The notes below the pieces were generated by a model. It searched no databases, was not told the origin of the DNA, and worked only from the letters and a program-made list of their open reading frames with translations. Source: Rhodocyclales bacterium (GTDB lineage: Bacteria > Pseudomonadota > Gammaproteobacteria > Burkholderiales > Rhodocyclaceae). From it: a stretch of 64,000 bases of DNA. This document shows positions 8,747 to 17,401 of this stretch, one piece after another. The translations under genes and the position numbers were made by a program. The stretch covers positions 1 to 64,000 of the forward strand of contig JACPEH010000016.1 of the NCBI GenBank assembly GCA_016183655.1, read 5' to 3'. How positions within the stretch are numbered: position 1 is the first letter of the stretch; each line of letters begins with the position of its first letter.

Positions 8747-9728
8747 CGTTCAGCAGCGCGGCGATCGAGCTGGCCGAGGGGTTGTAGTAGGCCAGCGCCT
8801 GTTTCGGGTTCGCCCAGCCGAACATCCGGCACAGGTCGAGCACATCCAGCCGACGCGCCAGCCACGTCGCGGCCGTGTGCCGCGAATCGTGGAAGGTGAA
8901 GCCCTCCAGCCCGGCGCGGTTCCGGTGCTTGCGGAAGAGGGCATCGAGCGACGCGGCCTTGATGCCGAACACGAGATCCGGATCGAACCCGCGCATCTTC
9001 TCGACCAGGCGCACAGCCTTTGATGTGAGCGGCACATCGCGCGGCGTGGTCTTCGTCACCGGCAGCTCACAGTGATCCTCGGCGACCCGGTCCCACGTCA
9101 GGCCGCACAGCTCGCCGGCGCGCATCCCTGACCGTAACGCCACCAAGAAGCACACCGCCACCGCCTGCGACACGCTGCGCACCGGCCCGCGCGGCCGGTA
9201 GCCCATGCTCTCCAGCATCATCCGCACCTGCTGGCGCGTGATGACCACCTCCCGATGATCCGGCGCCCGCGGCTTGCGCACCTCGCGCAGCGGATTGCTG
9301 GCCAGCCACCCCCACTCCCGGCGCGCCACCTCAAGCACCGACGACAGTAGGCCGAATTCGCGGATCACTGTCCCTGCGGCAACCTGGCCGAGCCGGGCAT
9401 CGCGCCACGCCGCGAACATCGCCGGCGTGAGGCTCCCCATCTTCTCCCCAGTGGGGAACGAAGGCTGCCGCTGCATCGCCTGCAGCGCAATCCCCTCTCG
9501 CCGCGCGCCACGCTTCGACGGCAGCACCTCCTCGACGTAGCGCTCGATCGCCTGCGCCAGCGTGTGGCGATCACTGAGCGGCGCCGCCACCATCGCCCGC
9601 AGCTCAACCTCCCGCACCGCCGCCCAGGCCTCGGCCTCCCGCCTGGTGCGGAACATCGCCGAATCGCGCTGCCCACGCACGAACACCTGCGCACGATATC
9701 CCTTCGCCGTCTTCTGGATCGACGCCAC
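8703..9728 (-). CDS. int: Tyrosine recombinase / phage-type integrase
   Basis: A 341-aa site-specific recombinase, by inference catalysing integration and excision at the tRNA-Leu. Residues about 1-50 resemble the N-terminal arm-binding (AP2-like) domain and about 55-150 the core-binding domain. The C-terminal catalytic domain has Arg203 (SGMRAGEL), the His280-X2-Arg283 box (HDSRHTAATWL) and the nucleophile Tyr314/315 (ALAYYNPSA). The start is GTG at 9728, preceded by aaggag at good spacing. It is transcribed towards the element, with its 5' end facing the tRNA. It looks intact, so excision could still work even though the element's primase is disrupted. Confidence 0.93.
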   Translation of the reverse strand: MASIQKTAKGYRAQVFVRGQRDSAMFRTRREAEAWAAVREVELRAMVAAPLSDRHTLAQAIERYVEEVLPSKRGARREGIALQAMQRQPSFPTGEKMGSLTPAMFAAWRDARLGQVAAGTVIREFGLLSSVLEVARREWGWLASNPLREVRKPRAPDHREVVITRQQVRMMLESMGYRPRGPVRSVSQAVAVCFLVALRSGMRAGELCGLTWDRVAEDHCELPVTKTTPRDVPLTSKAVRLVEKMRGFDPDLVFGIKAASLDALFRKHRNRAGLEGFTFHDSRHTAATWLARRLDVLDLCRMFGWANPKQALAYYNPSASSIAALLNATPHGRTPARGRPR

Positions 9729-9763
9729 GTGGGGAACTCCTTGGGGAAAAAGTGGGGAGTAGG

Positions 9764-9792
9764 ACTTTACAAACTGAGGTTTTAGGCGTCAA
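9764..9792 (-). promoter_or_regulatory. Predicted integrase promoter
   Basis: On the minus strand, TTGACG (-35, 9787-9792) is followed after 17 bp by TAAAGT (-10, 9764-9769), about 36 bp upstream of the integrase GTG. Three copies of (g/t)tgggga lie between this promoter and the start codon (9729-9735, 9741-9747, 9752-9758), and an inverted repeat tttcacgc/gcgtgaaa lies just upstream (9798-9826). These could be arm-type integrase or regulator sites. Confidence 0.6.
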
Positions 9793-9869
9793 AAGAATTT
9801 CACGCTGCCACGATAACCGCGTGAAATGAAACGCTTTTTACTTTTGAGCGAAAGCACTGCGAATGCTGA

Positions 9870-9954
9870 TGGTGCCCGGAACCGGGATCGAACCGGTACG
9901 GCTTGCGCCGAGGGATTTTAAGTCCCTTGTGTCTACCAATTTCACCATCCGGGC
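9870..9954 (-). tRNA. leuZ: tRNA-Leu(UAA)
   Basis: An 85-nt tRNA with encoded CCA end, a long variable arm as expected for class II tRNA-Leu, and anticodon TAA in the loop actTAAaa. Its 3' end faces the integrase of the integrated element, and the gene has been kept intact. It is last in the minus-strand series pgsA, tRNA-Gly, tRNA-Cys, tRNA-Gly, tRNA-Leu, which parallels the uvrC-pgsA-glyW-cysT-leuZ order of Escherichia coli. Confidence 0.97.
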
Positions 9955-9990
9955 GGGAGGCGCGATTATAGCCCGAGCCCTGAAAAGCAA

Positions 9991-10021
9991 AGAGGGAAAG
10001 CGTGCTTTACGCTTTCCCTCT
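9991..10021 (-). other. Hairpin between tRNA-Gly and tRNA-Leu
   Basis: A 12-bp perfect stem (agagggaaagcg / cgctttccctct) with a 7-nt loop. On the minus strand it is followed by a T-rich stretch, so it could be a terminator after tRNA-Gly or a processing hairpin in the polycistronic tRNA precursor. A shorter relative with the same gggaaagc core lies at 10217-10239. Confidence 0.55.
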
Positions 10022-10027
10022 TCTATT

Positions 10028-10103
10028 TGGAGCGGCAGAAGAGTCTCGAACTCTCGACCTCAACCTTGGCAAGGTTGCGCTCTACCAACTGAGCTACTGC
10101 CGC
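10028..10103 (-). tRNA. glyW: tRNA-Gly(GCC), copy 2
   Basis: A 76-nt cloverleaf with anticodon GCC in the loop of the caacc/ggttg stem and encoded CCA. It is identical base for base to the copy at 10247-10322. The two copies flank tRNA-Cys in the same transcription unit, which argues for a local duplication. Confidence 0.97.
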
Positions 10104-10113
10104 GATATTTTCC

Positions 10114-10187
10114 TGGAGGCGCGAGCCGGAGTCGAACCGACCTACACGGATTTGCAATCCGGTGCATAACCGCTTTGCTATCGCGCC
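10114..10187 (-). tRNA. cysT: tRNA-Cys(GCA)
   Basis: A 74-nt tRNA with anticodon GCA (ggattGCAaatcc) and encoded CCA end. It lies between two identical tRNA-Gly copies. Confidence 0.97.
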
Positions 10188-10216
10188 ACTGGCCGGCATC
10201 GCATCCGGCACTAAAA

Positions 10217-10239
10217 AGGGAAAGCCTGAAGCTTTCCCT
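10217..10239 (-). other. Hairpin between tRNA-Gly and tRNA-Cys
   Basis: A 9-bp stem (agggaaagc / gctttccct) with a 5-nt loop, sharing the gggaaagc core of the hairpin at 9991-10021. It is probably a processing or termination element in the tRNA precursor. Confidence 0.45.
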
Positions 10240-10246
10240 GAAATTC

Positions 10247-10322
10247 TGGAGCGGCAGAAGAGTCTCGAACTCTCGACCTCAACCTTGGCAAGGTTGCGCT
10301 CTACCAACTGAGCTACTGCCGC
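10247..10322 (-). tRNA. glyW: tRNA-Gly(GCC), copy 1
   Basis: A 76-nt tRNA with anticodon GCC and encoded CCA; first gene of the tRNA unit downstream of pgsA and directly behind a consensus promoter. Identical to the copy at 10028-10103. Confidence 0.97.
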
Positions 10323-10336
10323 TTGGAGAAGTCGGC

Positions 10337-10364
10337 ATTATAAGGGCTGTTTTTCCGCTGTCAA
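10337..10364 (-). promoter_or_regulatory. Consensus sigma-70 promoter of the tRNA cluster
   Basis: On the minus strand a perfect TTGACA (-35, 10359-10364) and a perfect TATAAT (-10, 10337-10342) are separated by 16 bp, ending 14 bp before the first tRNA-Gly. A very strong promoter of this kind fits stable RNA genes and makes the tRNA unit independent of pgsA. Confidence 0.85.
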
Positions 10365-10390
10365 GCGCGCGACGCGCGATTCGAAACAAT

Positions 10391-10969
10391 TCAGAGATGG
10401 CGTTCGCGCTTGACGATTTCCGGCCACGCCATGCGCATGTAGTAGCCCATCGACCACAGCGTCAACACGGCGGCGATGTAGATCAGCCAGGTGCCGGCTT
10501 CCTTCATGTCGAGGCCGCCGATCGGCGTGTAGAAGAGCAGCATCGGAATCGCCAGCATCTGTGCCGTCGTCTTGATCTTGCCGACCATCGAGACGGCGAC
10601 GCTCTTGTGCGCGCCGATCTGCGCCATCCATTCGCGCAGCGCGGAGATGGTGATCTCGCGGCCGATGATGATGGTGGCGATGATGACGTCGGCGCGCCCC
10701 AGCTGCACCAGCACGATCAGCGCCGCCGCGACCATCAGCTTGTCGGCGACCGGATCCAGGAACGCGCCGAAGGCCGAGGTCTGGTTGAGCTTGCGCGCGA
10801 GGTAGCCGTCGAACCAGTCGGTGATCGCCGCCGCGCAGAACAGCACGGTGGCCGCCAGATCGCGGCTGTGGCCGTGCAGCCAGGGGTCGGGGACGTAATA
10901 CACCGCGATCAGCAGCGGAATCGCGACGATGCGCAGCCAGGTGAGGAAGATGGGCAGGTTGAATGGCAT
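10391..10969 (-). CDS. pgsA: CDP-diacylglycerol-glycerol-3-phosphate 3-phosphatidyltransferase
   Basis: An inner-membrane enzyme that makes phosphatidylglycerophosphate, the committed step to phosphatidylglycerol and cardiolipin. The 192-aa protein has several hydrophobic segments and the CDP-alcohol phosphotransferase motif, with its Asp, Gly and Arg residues, in DWFDGYLARKL and the second Asp pair in AFGAFLDPVADK. The ATG at 10969 (MPFNLPIFLTWLRI) is chosen over a longer upstream frame because it matches the family start and follows the uvrC stop by 10 bp. Downstream is the tRNA cluster. Confidence 0.95.
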   Translation of the reverse strand: MPFNLPIFLTWLRIVAIPLLIAVYYVPDPWLHGHSRDLAATVLFCAAAITDWFDGYLARKLNQTSAFGAFLDPVADKLMVAAALIVLVQLGRADVIIATIIIGREITISALREWMAQIGAHKSVAVSMVGKIKTTAQMLAIPMLLFYTPIGGLDMKEAGTWLIYIAAVLTLWSMGYYMRMAWPEIVKRERHL

Positions 10970-10979
10970 CAATGGGGCA

Positions 10980-12824
10980 TCAGTGGAGGGCTGCGTAAAT
11001 TTTCTCGGCCAGTTCGTCGCTGATTCCCGGAACGCTCGCCAGTTGCTCGACGCTCGCCGCAACGATGCCCTGCAGCCCACCGAAATGCGCGATCAGCGCC
11101 TTGCGCCGCTTCGGGCCGACGCCGCCGATCTCCTCCAGCGTCGAGGTGCGGCGGGCCTTGCCGCGCGCCGCGCGGTGGCCGGAAATGGCGAAGCGATGCG
11201 CTTCGTCGCGGACTTCCTGGATCAGGTGCAGCCCGGGGTTATCAGGCGCCAATTGTAGCGGCTCGCGGCCGTCTGCGAAGATCAAAGTTTCCAGCCCGGG
11301 CTTGCGCTCCTCGCCCTTGGCGACGCCGATCATCGGCAGCTGCGACAGCCCCAGCTCGGCCAGCGCGGCGGCGGCGGAAGCGACCTGCCCCTTGCCGCCG
11401 TCGATCAGGATCAGGTCCGGCGCCACGCTTTCGCCCGCCGCCACCTTCTCGTAGCGCCGCTGCACCGCCTGCCGCATCGCCGCGTAGTCGTCGCCGGGCT
11501 GGATGTCGCGGATGTTGAAGCGGCGGTACTCGGATTTCTTCATGCCGTTGCCGGCATAGACCACGCACGAGGCGACCGTCGCCTCCCCCTGCGTGTGGCT
11601 GATGTCGAAGCATTCGATACGATCGATGCTCTCCAGCCCGAGCGCTTCGGCCAATGCCAGCTGTCGCTTGCCCTGCAGGGAGAGCGTGGTCCGCCGTGCG
11701 GTGATCGCCAGGCGGGCATTCTGCAGCGCCATCTCCACCCACATGCGCTGCATCGTCTGCCGAGGCTCGACGATCGGCACCGGCCGCCCGGCAATCTCGG
11801 CCAGCGCTTCGCCGATTTCGTCGTCGGCCGGCAGCGGGCTGACGAGGATCTTGCCGGGGATCGGGTGATCAAGGTAGTGCTGATGCAGGAAGGCGGCCAG
11901 CGCTTCATCCGGCGGGCAGGAAACTCCTCCGGCGGGAAAATGCGGCCGGTCGCCGAGGTGCCGGCCGCCGCGCACGATCGCCAGGTTGACGCAGACGGTG
12001 CCGCCCTCCTCCGTCGCGACGACGACGTCGACATCCTCGCCGCGCGCGCTTTCGACGTACTGCTTCTCCTGCACATGGCGCAGCGACTGGATCTGGTCGC
12101 GATAGGTCGCCGCCTGCTCGAAGGCGAGCTCCGCAGCAGCCGCCTCCATCGCCTGCGACAGGCGCTTGATCACCTCCTGCTGCCGTCCCTGCAGGAACAT
12201 CTTGGCCAGCTGCACATCCTCGGCGTAGGCCTCGCGGCCGACGAGATCGACGCACGGCCCGGAACAGCGCTTGATCTGGTAGAGCAGGCAGGGCCGCGAA
12301 CGGTTGGCGAAGACCGAATCCTCGCAGGTGCGCAGGCGGAACATGCGCTGCAGCAGATGCACGCTGTCGCGCACCGCCACCGCTGACGGATACGGCCCGA
12401 AATACTCGGCGCGCTTGGTGTCCAGACTGCCGCGGTAGTAGCCGATGCGCGGGAATTCGTCCTTGGTGACGACGATGTAAGGATAGGACTTGTCGTCGCG
12501 GAAGAGGATGTTGTAGCGCGGATTCAACCCCTTGATCAGGTTGTTTTCGAGCAGCAGCGCTTCAGCCTCGGAGCGCGTCACCGTCGTCTCCACCTTGGCG
12601 ATCTGCTTGACCATCAGCGCGATGCGCGGGCTCGGCTGGTTGTCGCGGAAGTACGAGGCCACCCGCTTCTTCAGCACCTTGGCCTTGCCGACGTAAAGCA
12701 CGTTGCCGGCGGCGTCGAGCATGCGGTAGACGCCGGGCAGCTCGGGCAGCGACGCCAGCAGCGTCTTGTGGTCGAACGGTGCCGGAGCGTCGGCGGTTTC
12801 TGGCTTTTCGGGGACTTCTGACAT
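10980..12824 (-). CDS. uvrC: Excinuclease ABC subunit C
   Basis: The dual-incision nuclease of UvrABC nucleotide excision repair. Order of domains: GIY-YIG nuclease at the N-terminus ([20 protein letters not shown], about residues 30-50), a cysteine cluster ([15 protein letters not shown]), a UVR UvrB-binding motif, the RNase H-like C-terminal nuclease ([21 protein letters not shown]), and tandem helix-hairpin-helix at the end ([28 protein letters not shown]). Start taken at MSEVPEK (614 aa), since the family begins near there; longer frames reach into the divergent earP region. It is transcribed ahead of pgsA. Confidence 0.96.
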   Translation of the reverse strand: MSEVPEKPETADAPAPFDHKTLLASLPELPGVYRMLDAAGNVLYVGKAKVLKKRVASYFRDNQPSPRIALMVKQIAKVETTVTRSEAEALLLENNLIKGLNPRYNILFRDDKSYPYIVVTKDEFPRIGYYRGSLDTKRAEYFGPYPSAVAVRDSVHLLQRMFRLRTCEDSVFANRSRPCLLYQIKRCSGPCVDLVGREAYAEDVQLAKMFLQGRQQEVIKRLSQAMEAAAAELAFEQAATYRDQIQSLRHVQEKQYVESARGEDVDVVVATEEGGTVCVNLAIVRGGRHLGDRPHFPAGGVSCPPDEALAAFLHQHYLDHPIPGKILVSPLPADDEIGEALAEIAGRPVPIVEPRQTMQRMWVEMALQNARLAITARRTTLSLQGKRQLALAEALGLESIDRIECFDISHTQGEATVASCVVYAGNGMKKSEYRRFNIRDIQPGDDYAAMRQAVQRRYEKVAAGESVAPDLILIDGGKGQVASAAAALAELGLSQLPMIGVAKGEERKPGLETLIFADGREPLQLAPDNPGLHLIQEVRDEAHRFAISGHRAARGKARRTSTLEEIGGVGPKRRKALIAHFGGLQGIVAASVEQLASVPGISDELAEKIYAALH

Positions 12825-12883
12825 GAGCGCCGAGCGTAGTTGATGCGGTACGATGACGGGCTTCGATGGTATCACGCACCCAC

Positions 12884-14014
12884 ATGGCACCCGCTTCCGA
12901 CCCGCAACGCTGGGACATTTTCTGCACCGTCGTCGACAACTACGGCGACATCGGCGTCTGCTGGCGCCTGGCGCGGCAGCTGGCTGCCGAGCACGGCTGC
13001 CAGGTGCGGCTGTGGGTGGACGACCTCGGCGCCTTCGCCCGGCTGTGTCCGGAAATCGACCCCGGACGCACGCAGCAGAGCTGCGCCGGCGTCGACATCC
13101 AGCGCTGGCAGCAGCCTTTCCCGGATGTCGGCGACCCCGCCGACGTCGTCGTCGAGGCCTTTGCCTGCGAGCTGCCGCAGAATTACGTTGCCGCGATGGC
13201 GCGGCGGCAACCGGCGCCGCGCTGGATCAACCTCGAATACCTGTCGGCGGAGGCCTGGGTGGCGGATTGCCACGGCCTGCCCTCGCCTCACCCGCAGTTG
13301 CCGCTGGTCAAGCACTTCTACATCCCCGGCTTCGACGAGAAGAGCGCCGGTCTGCTGCGCGAGCGTGACCTGCTCGCGCGTCACGCGGCTTTCGATGCCG
13401 CCGCCTGGTGGCAGGCCCGGGGCGGCGTTCCCGCCGTCGGCCAGCTCACCGTCTCGCTCTTCGCCTACGAGAACCGCTCGCTCGCCGCACTGCTCGAAGG
13501 CTGGCGCGCTGGCCGGCCGTTGCTGTGCATGGCGACCGACTCCCGCGTGCTTGCCTCGCTTGCCGACGCCCTCGGGGAAAAACTCGCCCCCGGTGACACG
13601 CGGCGCGACGGCTCGTTCGAACTGCGCGTGCTGCCCTTCATGCGCCAGGAGGCCTATGACGACCTGCTCGCCGCCTGCGACCTCAATTTCGTGCGCGGCG
13701 AGGATTCGCTGGTGCGGGCGATCTGGGCCGGCAAGCCCTTCGTCTGGCACATCTACCCGCAGGACGACGACGCGCACCGGGTGAAACTCGACGCCTTCCT
13801 CGACCGCTATTGCGCCGGGCTTTCGGCCGCGGCAGAACAGTCGTTGCGCGATTTCTGGCACGCGTGGAATGCGGAAACGGCCTCGCCGGCGCAATGGGAA
13901 GCGCTGGTCGCGCATCTCGCCGAACTCGCCGGGCACACCCGTCGCTGGCGCGACAGGCTCGCGCAACTCCCTGATCTTGCGGCAACACTGGTGGATTTTT
14001 GCCGGAGCGCCTGA
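12884..14014 (+). CDS. earP: EF-P arginine rhamnosyltransferase
   Basis: EarP transfers rhamnose from dTDP-rhamnose to Arg32 of elongation factor P, activating it to relieve ribosome stalling on polyproline. The family hallmark [20 protein letters not shown] is at the N-terminus. Further family segments are [28 protein letters not shown] and the nucleotide-sugar site [20 protein letters not shown] followed by HIYPQ. The start could be ATG 12884 or the in-frame ATG at 12866; neither has a strong ribosome-binding site. It is divergent from uvrC and lies 54 bp upstream of efp, its substrate gene. Confidence 0.95.
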   Translation: MAPASDPQRWDIFCTVVDNYGDIGVCWRLARQLAAEHGCQVRLWVDDLGAFARLCPEIDPGRTQQSCAGVDIQRWQQPFPDVGDPADVVVEAFACELPQNYVAAMARRQPAPRWINLEYLSAEAWVADCHGLPSPHPQLPLVKHFYIPGFDEKSAGLLRERDLLARHAAFDAAAWWQARGGVPAVGQLTVSLFAYENRSLAALLEGWRAGRPLLCMATDSRVLASLADALGEKLAPGDTRRDGSFELRVLPFMRQEAYDDLLAACDLNFVRGEDSLVRAIWAGKPFVWHIYPQDDDAHRVKLDAFLDRYCAGLSAAAEQSLRDFWHAWNAETASPAQWEALVAHLAELAGHTRRWRDRLAQLPDLAATLVDFCRSA

Positions 14015-14029
14015 AAATTTCGCTATAAT
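13999..14029 (+). promoter_or_regulatory. Predicted efp promoter
   Basis: A perfect TATAAT at 14024-14029 lies 39 bp before the efp ATG, just past the earP stop. The best -35 is TTGCCG at 13999-14004 with a long 19-bp spacer. This lets efp be expressed at a higher level than earP. Confidence 0.6.
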
Positions 14030-14068
14030 GCCGGGTTTCCATTTCCACCCGAATCCACAGGACACCCG

Positions 14069-14626
14069 ATGAAAACCGCCCAGGAACTCCGCTCCGGCAA
14101 CGTATTCATGGTCGGCGCCGACGCCATGGTCGTGCTCAAGGCCGAATACAACAAGTCCGGCCGCAACGCCGCCGTCGTCAAGATGAAGATGAAGAACCTG
14201 CTCACCGGTGCCGGCGCCGAAACGGTGTACCGTGCCGACGACAAGTTCGAAGTCGTCCAGCTCGACCGCAAGGAAGTGAGCTACTCCTACTTTGCCGACC
14301 CGATGTACGTCTTCATGGACGCCGAGTACAACCAGTTCGAGATCGAAGCCGAGGCGATGACCGACGCGCTCAAGTACCTGGAAGACGGCATGCCCTGCGA
14401 AGTCGTGTTCTACGACGGCAAGGCGATCTCGGTCGAACTGCCGACCTCGGTCGTGCGCGAAGTGATCTACACCGAGCCGGCCGTCAAGGGCGACACCTCG
14501 GGCAAGGTGATGAAGCCGGCCAAGCTGGCCACCGGCTTCGAGCTGCCGGTCCCGGCCTTCGTCGATATCGGCGACAAGATCGAGATCGACACCCGCACCG
14601 ACGAGTACCGCAGCCGCACCAAGTAA
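14069..14626 (+). CDS. efp: Elongation factor P (arginine type)
   Basis: A 185-aa EF-P with KOW-like N-domain and two OB domains, which assists peptide-bond formation at polyproline stretches. The modified position is Arg32 (KSGRNAAVV) instead of the lysine of the EpmA/YjeK type, matching rhamnosylation by the adjacent EarP. The C-terminus has the family segment [14 protein letters not shown] strong upstream -10 box and an intrinsic terminator bound it as its own transcription unit. Confidence 0.98.
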   Translation: MKTAQELRSGNVFMVGADAMVVLKAEYNKSGRNAAVVKMKMKNLLTGAGAETVYRADDKFEVVQLDRKEVSYSYFADPMYVFMDAEYNQFEIEAEAMTDALKYLEDGMPCEVVFYDGKAISVELPTSVVREVIYTEPAVKGDTSGKVMKPAKLATGFELPVPAFVDIGDKIEIDTRTDEYRSRTK

Positions 14627-14651
14627 GCTCGGCGCTTGCCGCTACAATGAA

Positions 14652-14674
14652 GGGGCGACTTCGGTCGCCCTTTT
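14652..14674 (+). terminator. Intrinsic terminator of efp
   Basis: A 7-bp stem gggcgac/gtcgccc closed by a ttcg tetraloop and followed by tttt, 25 bp after the efp stop. Confidence 0.85.
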
Positions 14675-14691
14675 CGTTATCTGGAACCGCA

Positions 14692-15246
14692 ATGGACCCC
14701 AGCGTCATCGCTGCCATGGCCAAATGGCCGAACGTACCGGACTGTGTCGGCTGGCTCAGCCTCGACCGCCGTGGGCAATGGCGTCTGCAGGACAAGCCCG
14801 TGTCGCACGCCGGACTGGCCGAGTTCATCGGCCGCAACTACGAGCGGCACGACTCGGGGGCGTGGTTCATGCAGAACGGGCCGCAGCGGGTATGGGTGAC
14901 GCTGGAGGCGACTCCCTGGATCTACCGGCTTGGCGACGGCGAGGCGCTGCTGACGCACACCGGACAGGCGGTCGCCGAAGTCCGGGCGGCCTGGCTGGTC
15001 GATGGCGAAGCACTCGCCGTGGCGACCGAGCGCGGACTCGGTCTGGTCGATGACCGCGACCTGCCGGCATTTCTCGAACGGCTGCGGACCGCGACGGGAT
15101 TGCCGCCCCCGGACGACTGGGACGGCGTGCTGCTTGAACTGCGCTGGGCCGGACTGCGGCTGCCGCTGCAGCGCTGCACGCTGGCCGACCTGCCCCGGAT
15201 CGGCGACTACCGGCTTCAGGCCGCCGCGACCAGCGCTCCGGCATAG
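14692..15246 (+). CDS. DUF2946 family protein
   Basis: A 184-aa protein of unknown function. It begins MDPSVIAAMAKWPNVPDCVGWLSLD, the recognisable opening of a betaproteobacterial DUF2946-type family (WPnVP.cyGWLsLDrRG.W). It has no signal peptide or transmembrane helix and looks cytoplasmic. The start at ATG 14692 is preferred over an in-frame start at 14647, which would lie inside the efp terminator. Its last 31 bases overlap, tail to tail, the 3' end of nagZ. Confidence 0.75.
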   Translation: MDPSVIAAMAKWPNVPDCVGWLSLDRRGQWRLQDKPVSHAGLAEFIGRNYERHDSGAWFMQNGPQRVWVTLEATPWIYRLGDGEALLTHTGQAVAEVRAAWLVDGEALAVATERGLGLVDDRDLPAFLERLRTATGLPPPDDWDGVLLELRWAGLRLPLQRCTLADLPRIGDYRLQAAATSAPA

Positions 15247-16250
15247 GCGACACCGGCCCGGTACAGCGGGTCGTCCTGCAGCGCGGCGCGGGTCGGTGCC
15301 GGACGCGTCGGCAGCAGGCCCGCTATGCGCGCCGAGCGTTGCGGGTCGAGCGGTTCGTGCCAGCGCTGCAACAGCTCGCCAACCGCCTCCGGCGCATTGC
15401 ACACCAGCAGCATGTCGCAGCCGGCGCGGTAGGCGGCTGTCGCGCGGGCGAGCACATCGCCGGCGACACTGGCGCCCTCCATCGACAGGTCATCGCTGAA
15501 AATGACACCGCCAAACTTGATGTCATTTCTCAGAAAACTTATCCAATAGTTTGAAAAACCAGCAGATTTAGAATCAACTTTCGGAAAGCTGACGTGTGCC
15601 GGCATGACCGCATCGAGTTCGAGCTTGCGGTACGGCAGCATATCGGCGGCGAGTTCATCGAGCCCGCGCTCATCCACCGGAATGGCCACGTGCGAGTCGG
15701 CCTCGACCCAGCCGTGGCCGGGAAAATGCTTGCCGCAGGCGATCATGCCGGCCTGCCGCAGTCCGACGATCAGCTCGCCGGCCAGGGCGGCGACGACTTC
15801 CGGGTCGCGGTGGAAGGCACGCGTACCGACGACCGTGCTGCGCCCCCAATCGAGATCGAGCACCGGCGTAAAGGAAAGGTCGACGCCGTGCGCCCGCAGC
15901 TCGGCCGCCAGCACGTAACCGATGGCGCGGGCCATCTCCTTCGCCCTGGCGGGATCGGCATCCCACGCCTCGCCCAGGCTACGCATCGCCGGCAGGCGCG
16001 TGAAGCCCTCGCGGCAACGTTGCACCCGCCCCCCCTCATGGTCGATGCCGATCGGCAAGGGCGGCGTGCGCAGGACATGGATCTCGCCGCAGAGGCGGGC
16101 AAGCTGCTCCGGGCTGGCGTAGTTGCGGGCGAAGAGGATGATGCCGCCAACCGACGGGTGCGACAGGCGTTCGCGATCGAGGTCGGTCAGTCCGGTGCCG
16201 GCGATGTCGATCATCAGCGGTCCGAGCGGCAGCTGCTTGGGGGAGTGCAT
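15216..16250 (-). CDS. nagZ: Beta-N-acetylhexosaminidase (peptidoglycan recycling)
   Basis: A family 3 glycoside hydrolase, cytoplasmic, which removes GlcNAc from anhydromuropeptides during cell-wall recycling. Seen: PIGIDHEGGRVQR, the catalytic acid/base loop KHFPGHGWVEADSHVA (His of HGWVEADSH) and the nucleophile loop GVIFSDDLSMEGA (Asp). At 344 aa it has normal length. Start ATG 16250 overlaps the acpS stop (TGATG); an in-frame GTG lies one codon upstream. About 15515-15595, coding for residues near 220-245, is strikingly AT-rich against an otherwise very GC-rich gene although the protein remains family-like (KSAGFSNYW). Confidence 0.95.
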   Translation of the reverse strand: MHSPKQLPLGPLMIDIAGTGLTDLDRERLSHPSVGGIILFARNYASPEQLARLCGEIHVLRTPPLPIGIDHEGGRVQRCREGFTRLPAMRSLGEAWDADPARAKEMARAIGYVLAAELRAHGVDLSFTPVLDLDWGRSTVVGTRAFHRDPEVVAALAGELIVGLRQAGMIACGKHFPGHGWVEADSHVAIPVDERGLDELAADMLPYRKLELDAVMPAHVSFPKVDSKSAGFSNYWISFLRNDIKFGGVIFSDDLSMEGASVAGDVLARATAAYRAGCDMLLVCNAPEAVGELLQRWHEPLDPQRSARIAGLLPTRPAPTRAALQDDPLYRAGVAYAGALVAAA

Positions 16251-16627
16251 CACGACTGCTCCAGGATGACGAAGGCAACCGCGTAATCGCGCTCGTCGGA
16301 AATCGAGAGGTGGGCCGCGAGCCCCTTGGCCTGCATCAGCGCCGCCAGTTCGCCGGAGAAGCGGAGCAGCGGCTTGCCGAGCGCGTCATGCCCGACGGCG
16401 ATCGCCGGCAGCGTTGCCGGGGCGCGAACGCCGGTGCCGAGCGCCTTGCCGAAGGCTTCCTTGGCGGCGAAGCGCTTGGCGAGGAAGCGCCCTTTGTCCG
16501 CCGCCTTGGCGAACTCGTCGAGCTCGGCCGGCGCCAGCAGCTTCTCCGCCGCGGCCATGCCGTGCCGCTCGAACATGCCGGCCAGCCGCGCCACGGCGGC
16601 AATGTCGGTGCCGATGCCGTAGATCAT
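16250..16627 (-). CDS. acpS: Holo-[acyl-carrier-protein] synthase
   Basis: Transfers the 4'-phosphopantetheine arm from CoA to the serine of ACP. The 125-aa protein starts [15 protein letters not shown] (magnesium-binding Asp8), has [20 protein letters not shown] with the second acidic site, and [15 protein letters not shown] at the C-terminus. It sits between pdxJ and nagZ as in many proteobacteria, with a TGATG overlap to nagZ. Its substrate gene acpP is at 29047-29283. Confidence 0.96.
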   Translation of the reverse strand: MIYGIGTDIAAVARLAGMFERHGMAAAEKLLAPAELDEFAKAADKGRFLAKRFAAKEAFGKALGTGVRAPATLPAIAVGHDALGKPLLRFSGELAALMQAKGLAAHLSISDERDYAVAFVILEQS

Positions 16628-16645
16628 GCCGCGCTCACTCGCCGA

Positions 16646-17401
16646 TCATTCACCTACGCGCGCCGCTTCGCGCAGCAGCGCCTTCATCTCGCGCACGGCC
16701 TCGCGCAGGCCGACGAAGACCGAGCGGCTGACGATCGAATGGCCGATGTGCAGCTCGCGCACGCCGTCCAGCCGCGCAATCGGCTGCACGTTGTAGTAGT
16801 TCAGTGCATGGCCGGCATTGAAGCGCATGCCGAGGTCGCGGATGGCCCGGCCGGCGCGGCGCACCTTGTCCAGTTCGGCCAGCACCGCCGGCGCCTCGGC
16901 GTCGCGGCCGTTGGCGTGGAAGGCATGGGCGTAGGGACCGGTATGGATTTCGCAGACCCTGGCGCCGATGCGTGCGGCCGCCTCGATCTGCGGCAGCTCG
17001 GCGTCGATGAAGACGCTGGTGACAATGCCGGCGTCGGCCAGCCGGGCGATGGCCTCCTTGAGCTGAACTTCCTGTCCAACGCAATCGAGCCCTCCCTCGG
17101 TAGTCACCTCATGCCGTCCCTCGGGCACCAGCATGGCCATTTCCGGCTTGAGGCGACGGGCGATGCCGACCATCTCGTCGGTGGCCGCCATTTCCAGGTT
17201 GAGCTTGACCTGCGTCAGGGCGCGCAGCTTCTCGACATCCGCATCCTGGATATGGCGCCGGTCCTCGCGCAGGTGCACGGTGATGCCGTCGGCCCCGCCG
17301 AGGTGGGCCTCGACGGCCGCCCAGACGGGATCGGGTTCCCAGGTGCGGCGCGCTTGGCGCAGCGTGGCCACGTGGTCGATATTGACGCCGAGTTCGATCA
17401 T
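16646..17401 (-). CDS. pdxJ: Pyridoxine 5'-phosphate synthase
   Basis: Condenses 1-deoxy-xylulose-5-phosphate with 3-amino-2-oxopropyl phosphate to pyridoxine 5'-phosphate, the last ring-forming step of vitamin B6 synthesis. The 251-aa TIM barrel begins [20 protein letters not shown] and shows [37 protein letters not shown] and [19 protein letters not shown] 17401 overlaps the recO stop (TGATG), so the longer frame upstream is rejected. Confidence 0.97.
   Translation of the reverse strand: MIELGVNIDHVATLRQARRTWEPDPVWAAVEAHLGGADGITVHLREDRRHIQDADVEKLRALTQVKLNLEMAATDEMVGIARRLKPEMAMLVPEGRHEVTTEGGLDCVGQEVQLKEAIARLADAGIVTSVFIDAELPQIEAAARIGARVCEIHTGPYAHAFHANGRDAEAPAVLAELDKVRRAGRAIRDLGMRFNAGHALNYYNVQPIARLDGVRELHIGHSIVSRSVFVGLREAVREMKALLREAARVGE

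Larger units (their letters stand above)
1..9890. mobile_element. Right end of an integrated element at tRNA-Leu
   Basis: A plus-strand operon of phage-like and unknown genes ends in a convergent tyrosine integrase whose 5' end lies about 140 bp from the 3' end of a tRNA-Leu(UAA) gene. Insertion at tRNA 3' ends by tyrosine recombinases is the standard arrangement for prophages and genomic islands. The tRNA is intact, so the attachment core probably lies within its 3' half and TpsiC arm (about 9870-9905). The other end and the duplicate attachment site lie outside the window, so the right limit given here is approximate. No structural phage genes (capsid, terminase, tail) and no conjugation genes are visible, so whether it is a prophage, a satellite or an integrative conjugative element is open. 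Confidence 0.75.

Noticed and set aside
10028..10322. Duplicate tRNA-Gly as an assembly artefact
   Set aside because: The spacers and the tRNA-Cys between the copies differ, so it reads as a true local duplication.
9863..11023. A 386-codon frame on the plus strand over the tRNA cluster and pgsA
   Set aside because: It contains twice the false tRNA-Gly peptide and is antisense to pgsA, so it is not a gene.
12866..12883. A longer earP starting at ATG 12866
   Set aside because: Only six extra residues without family similarity; it is kept as an alternative start rather than preferred.
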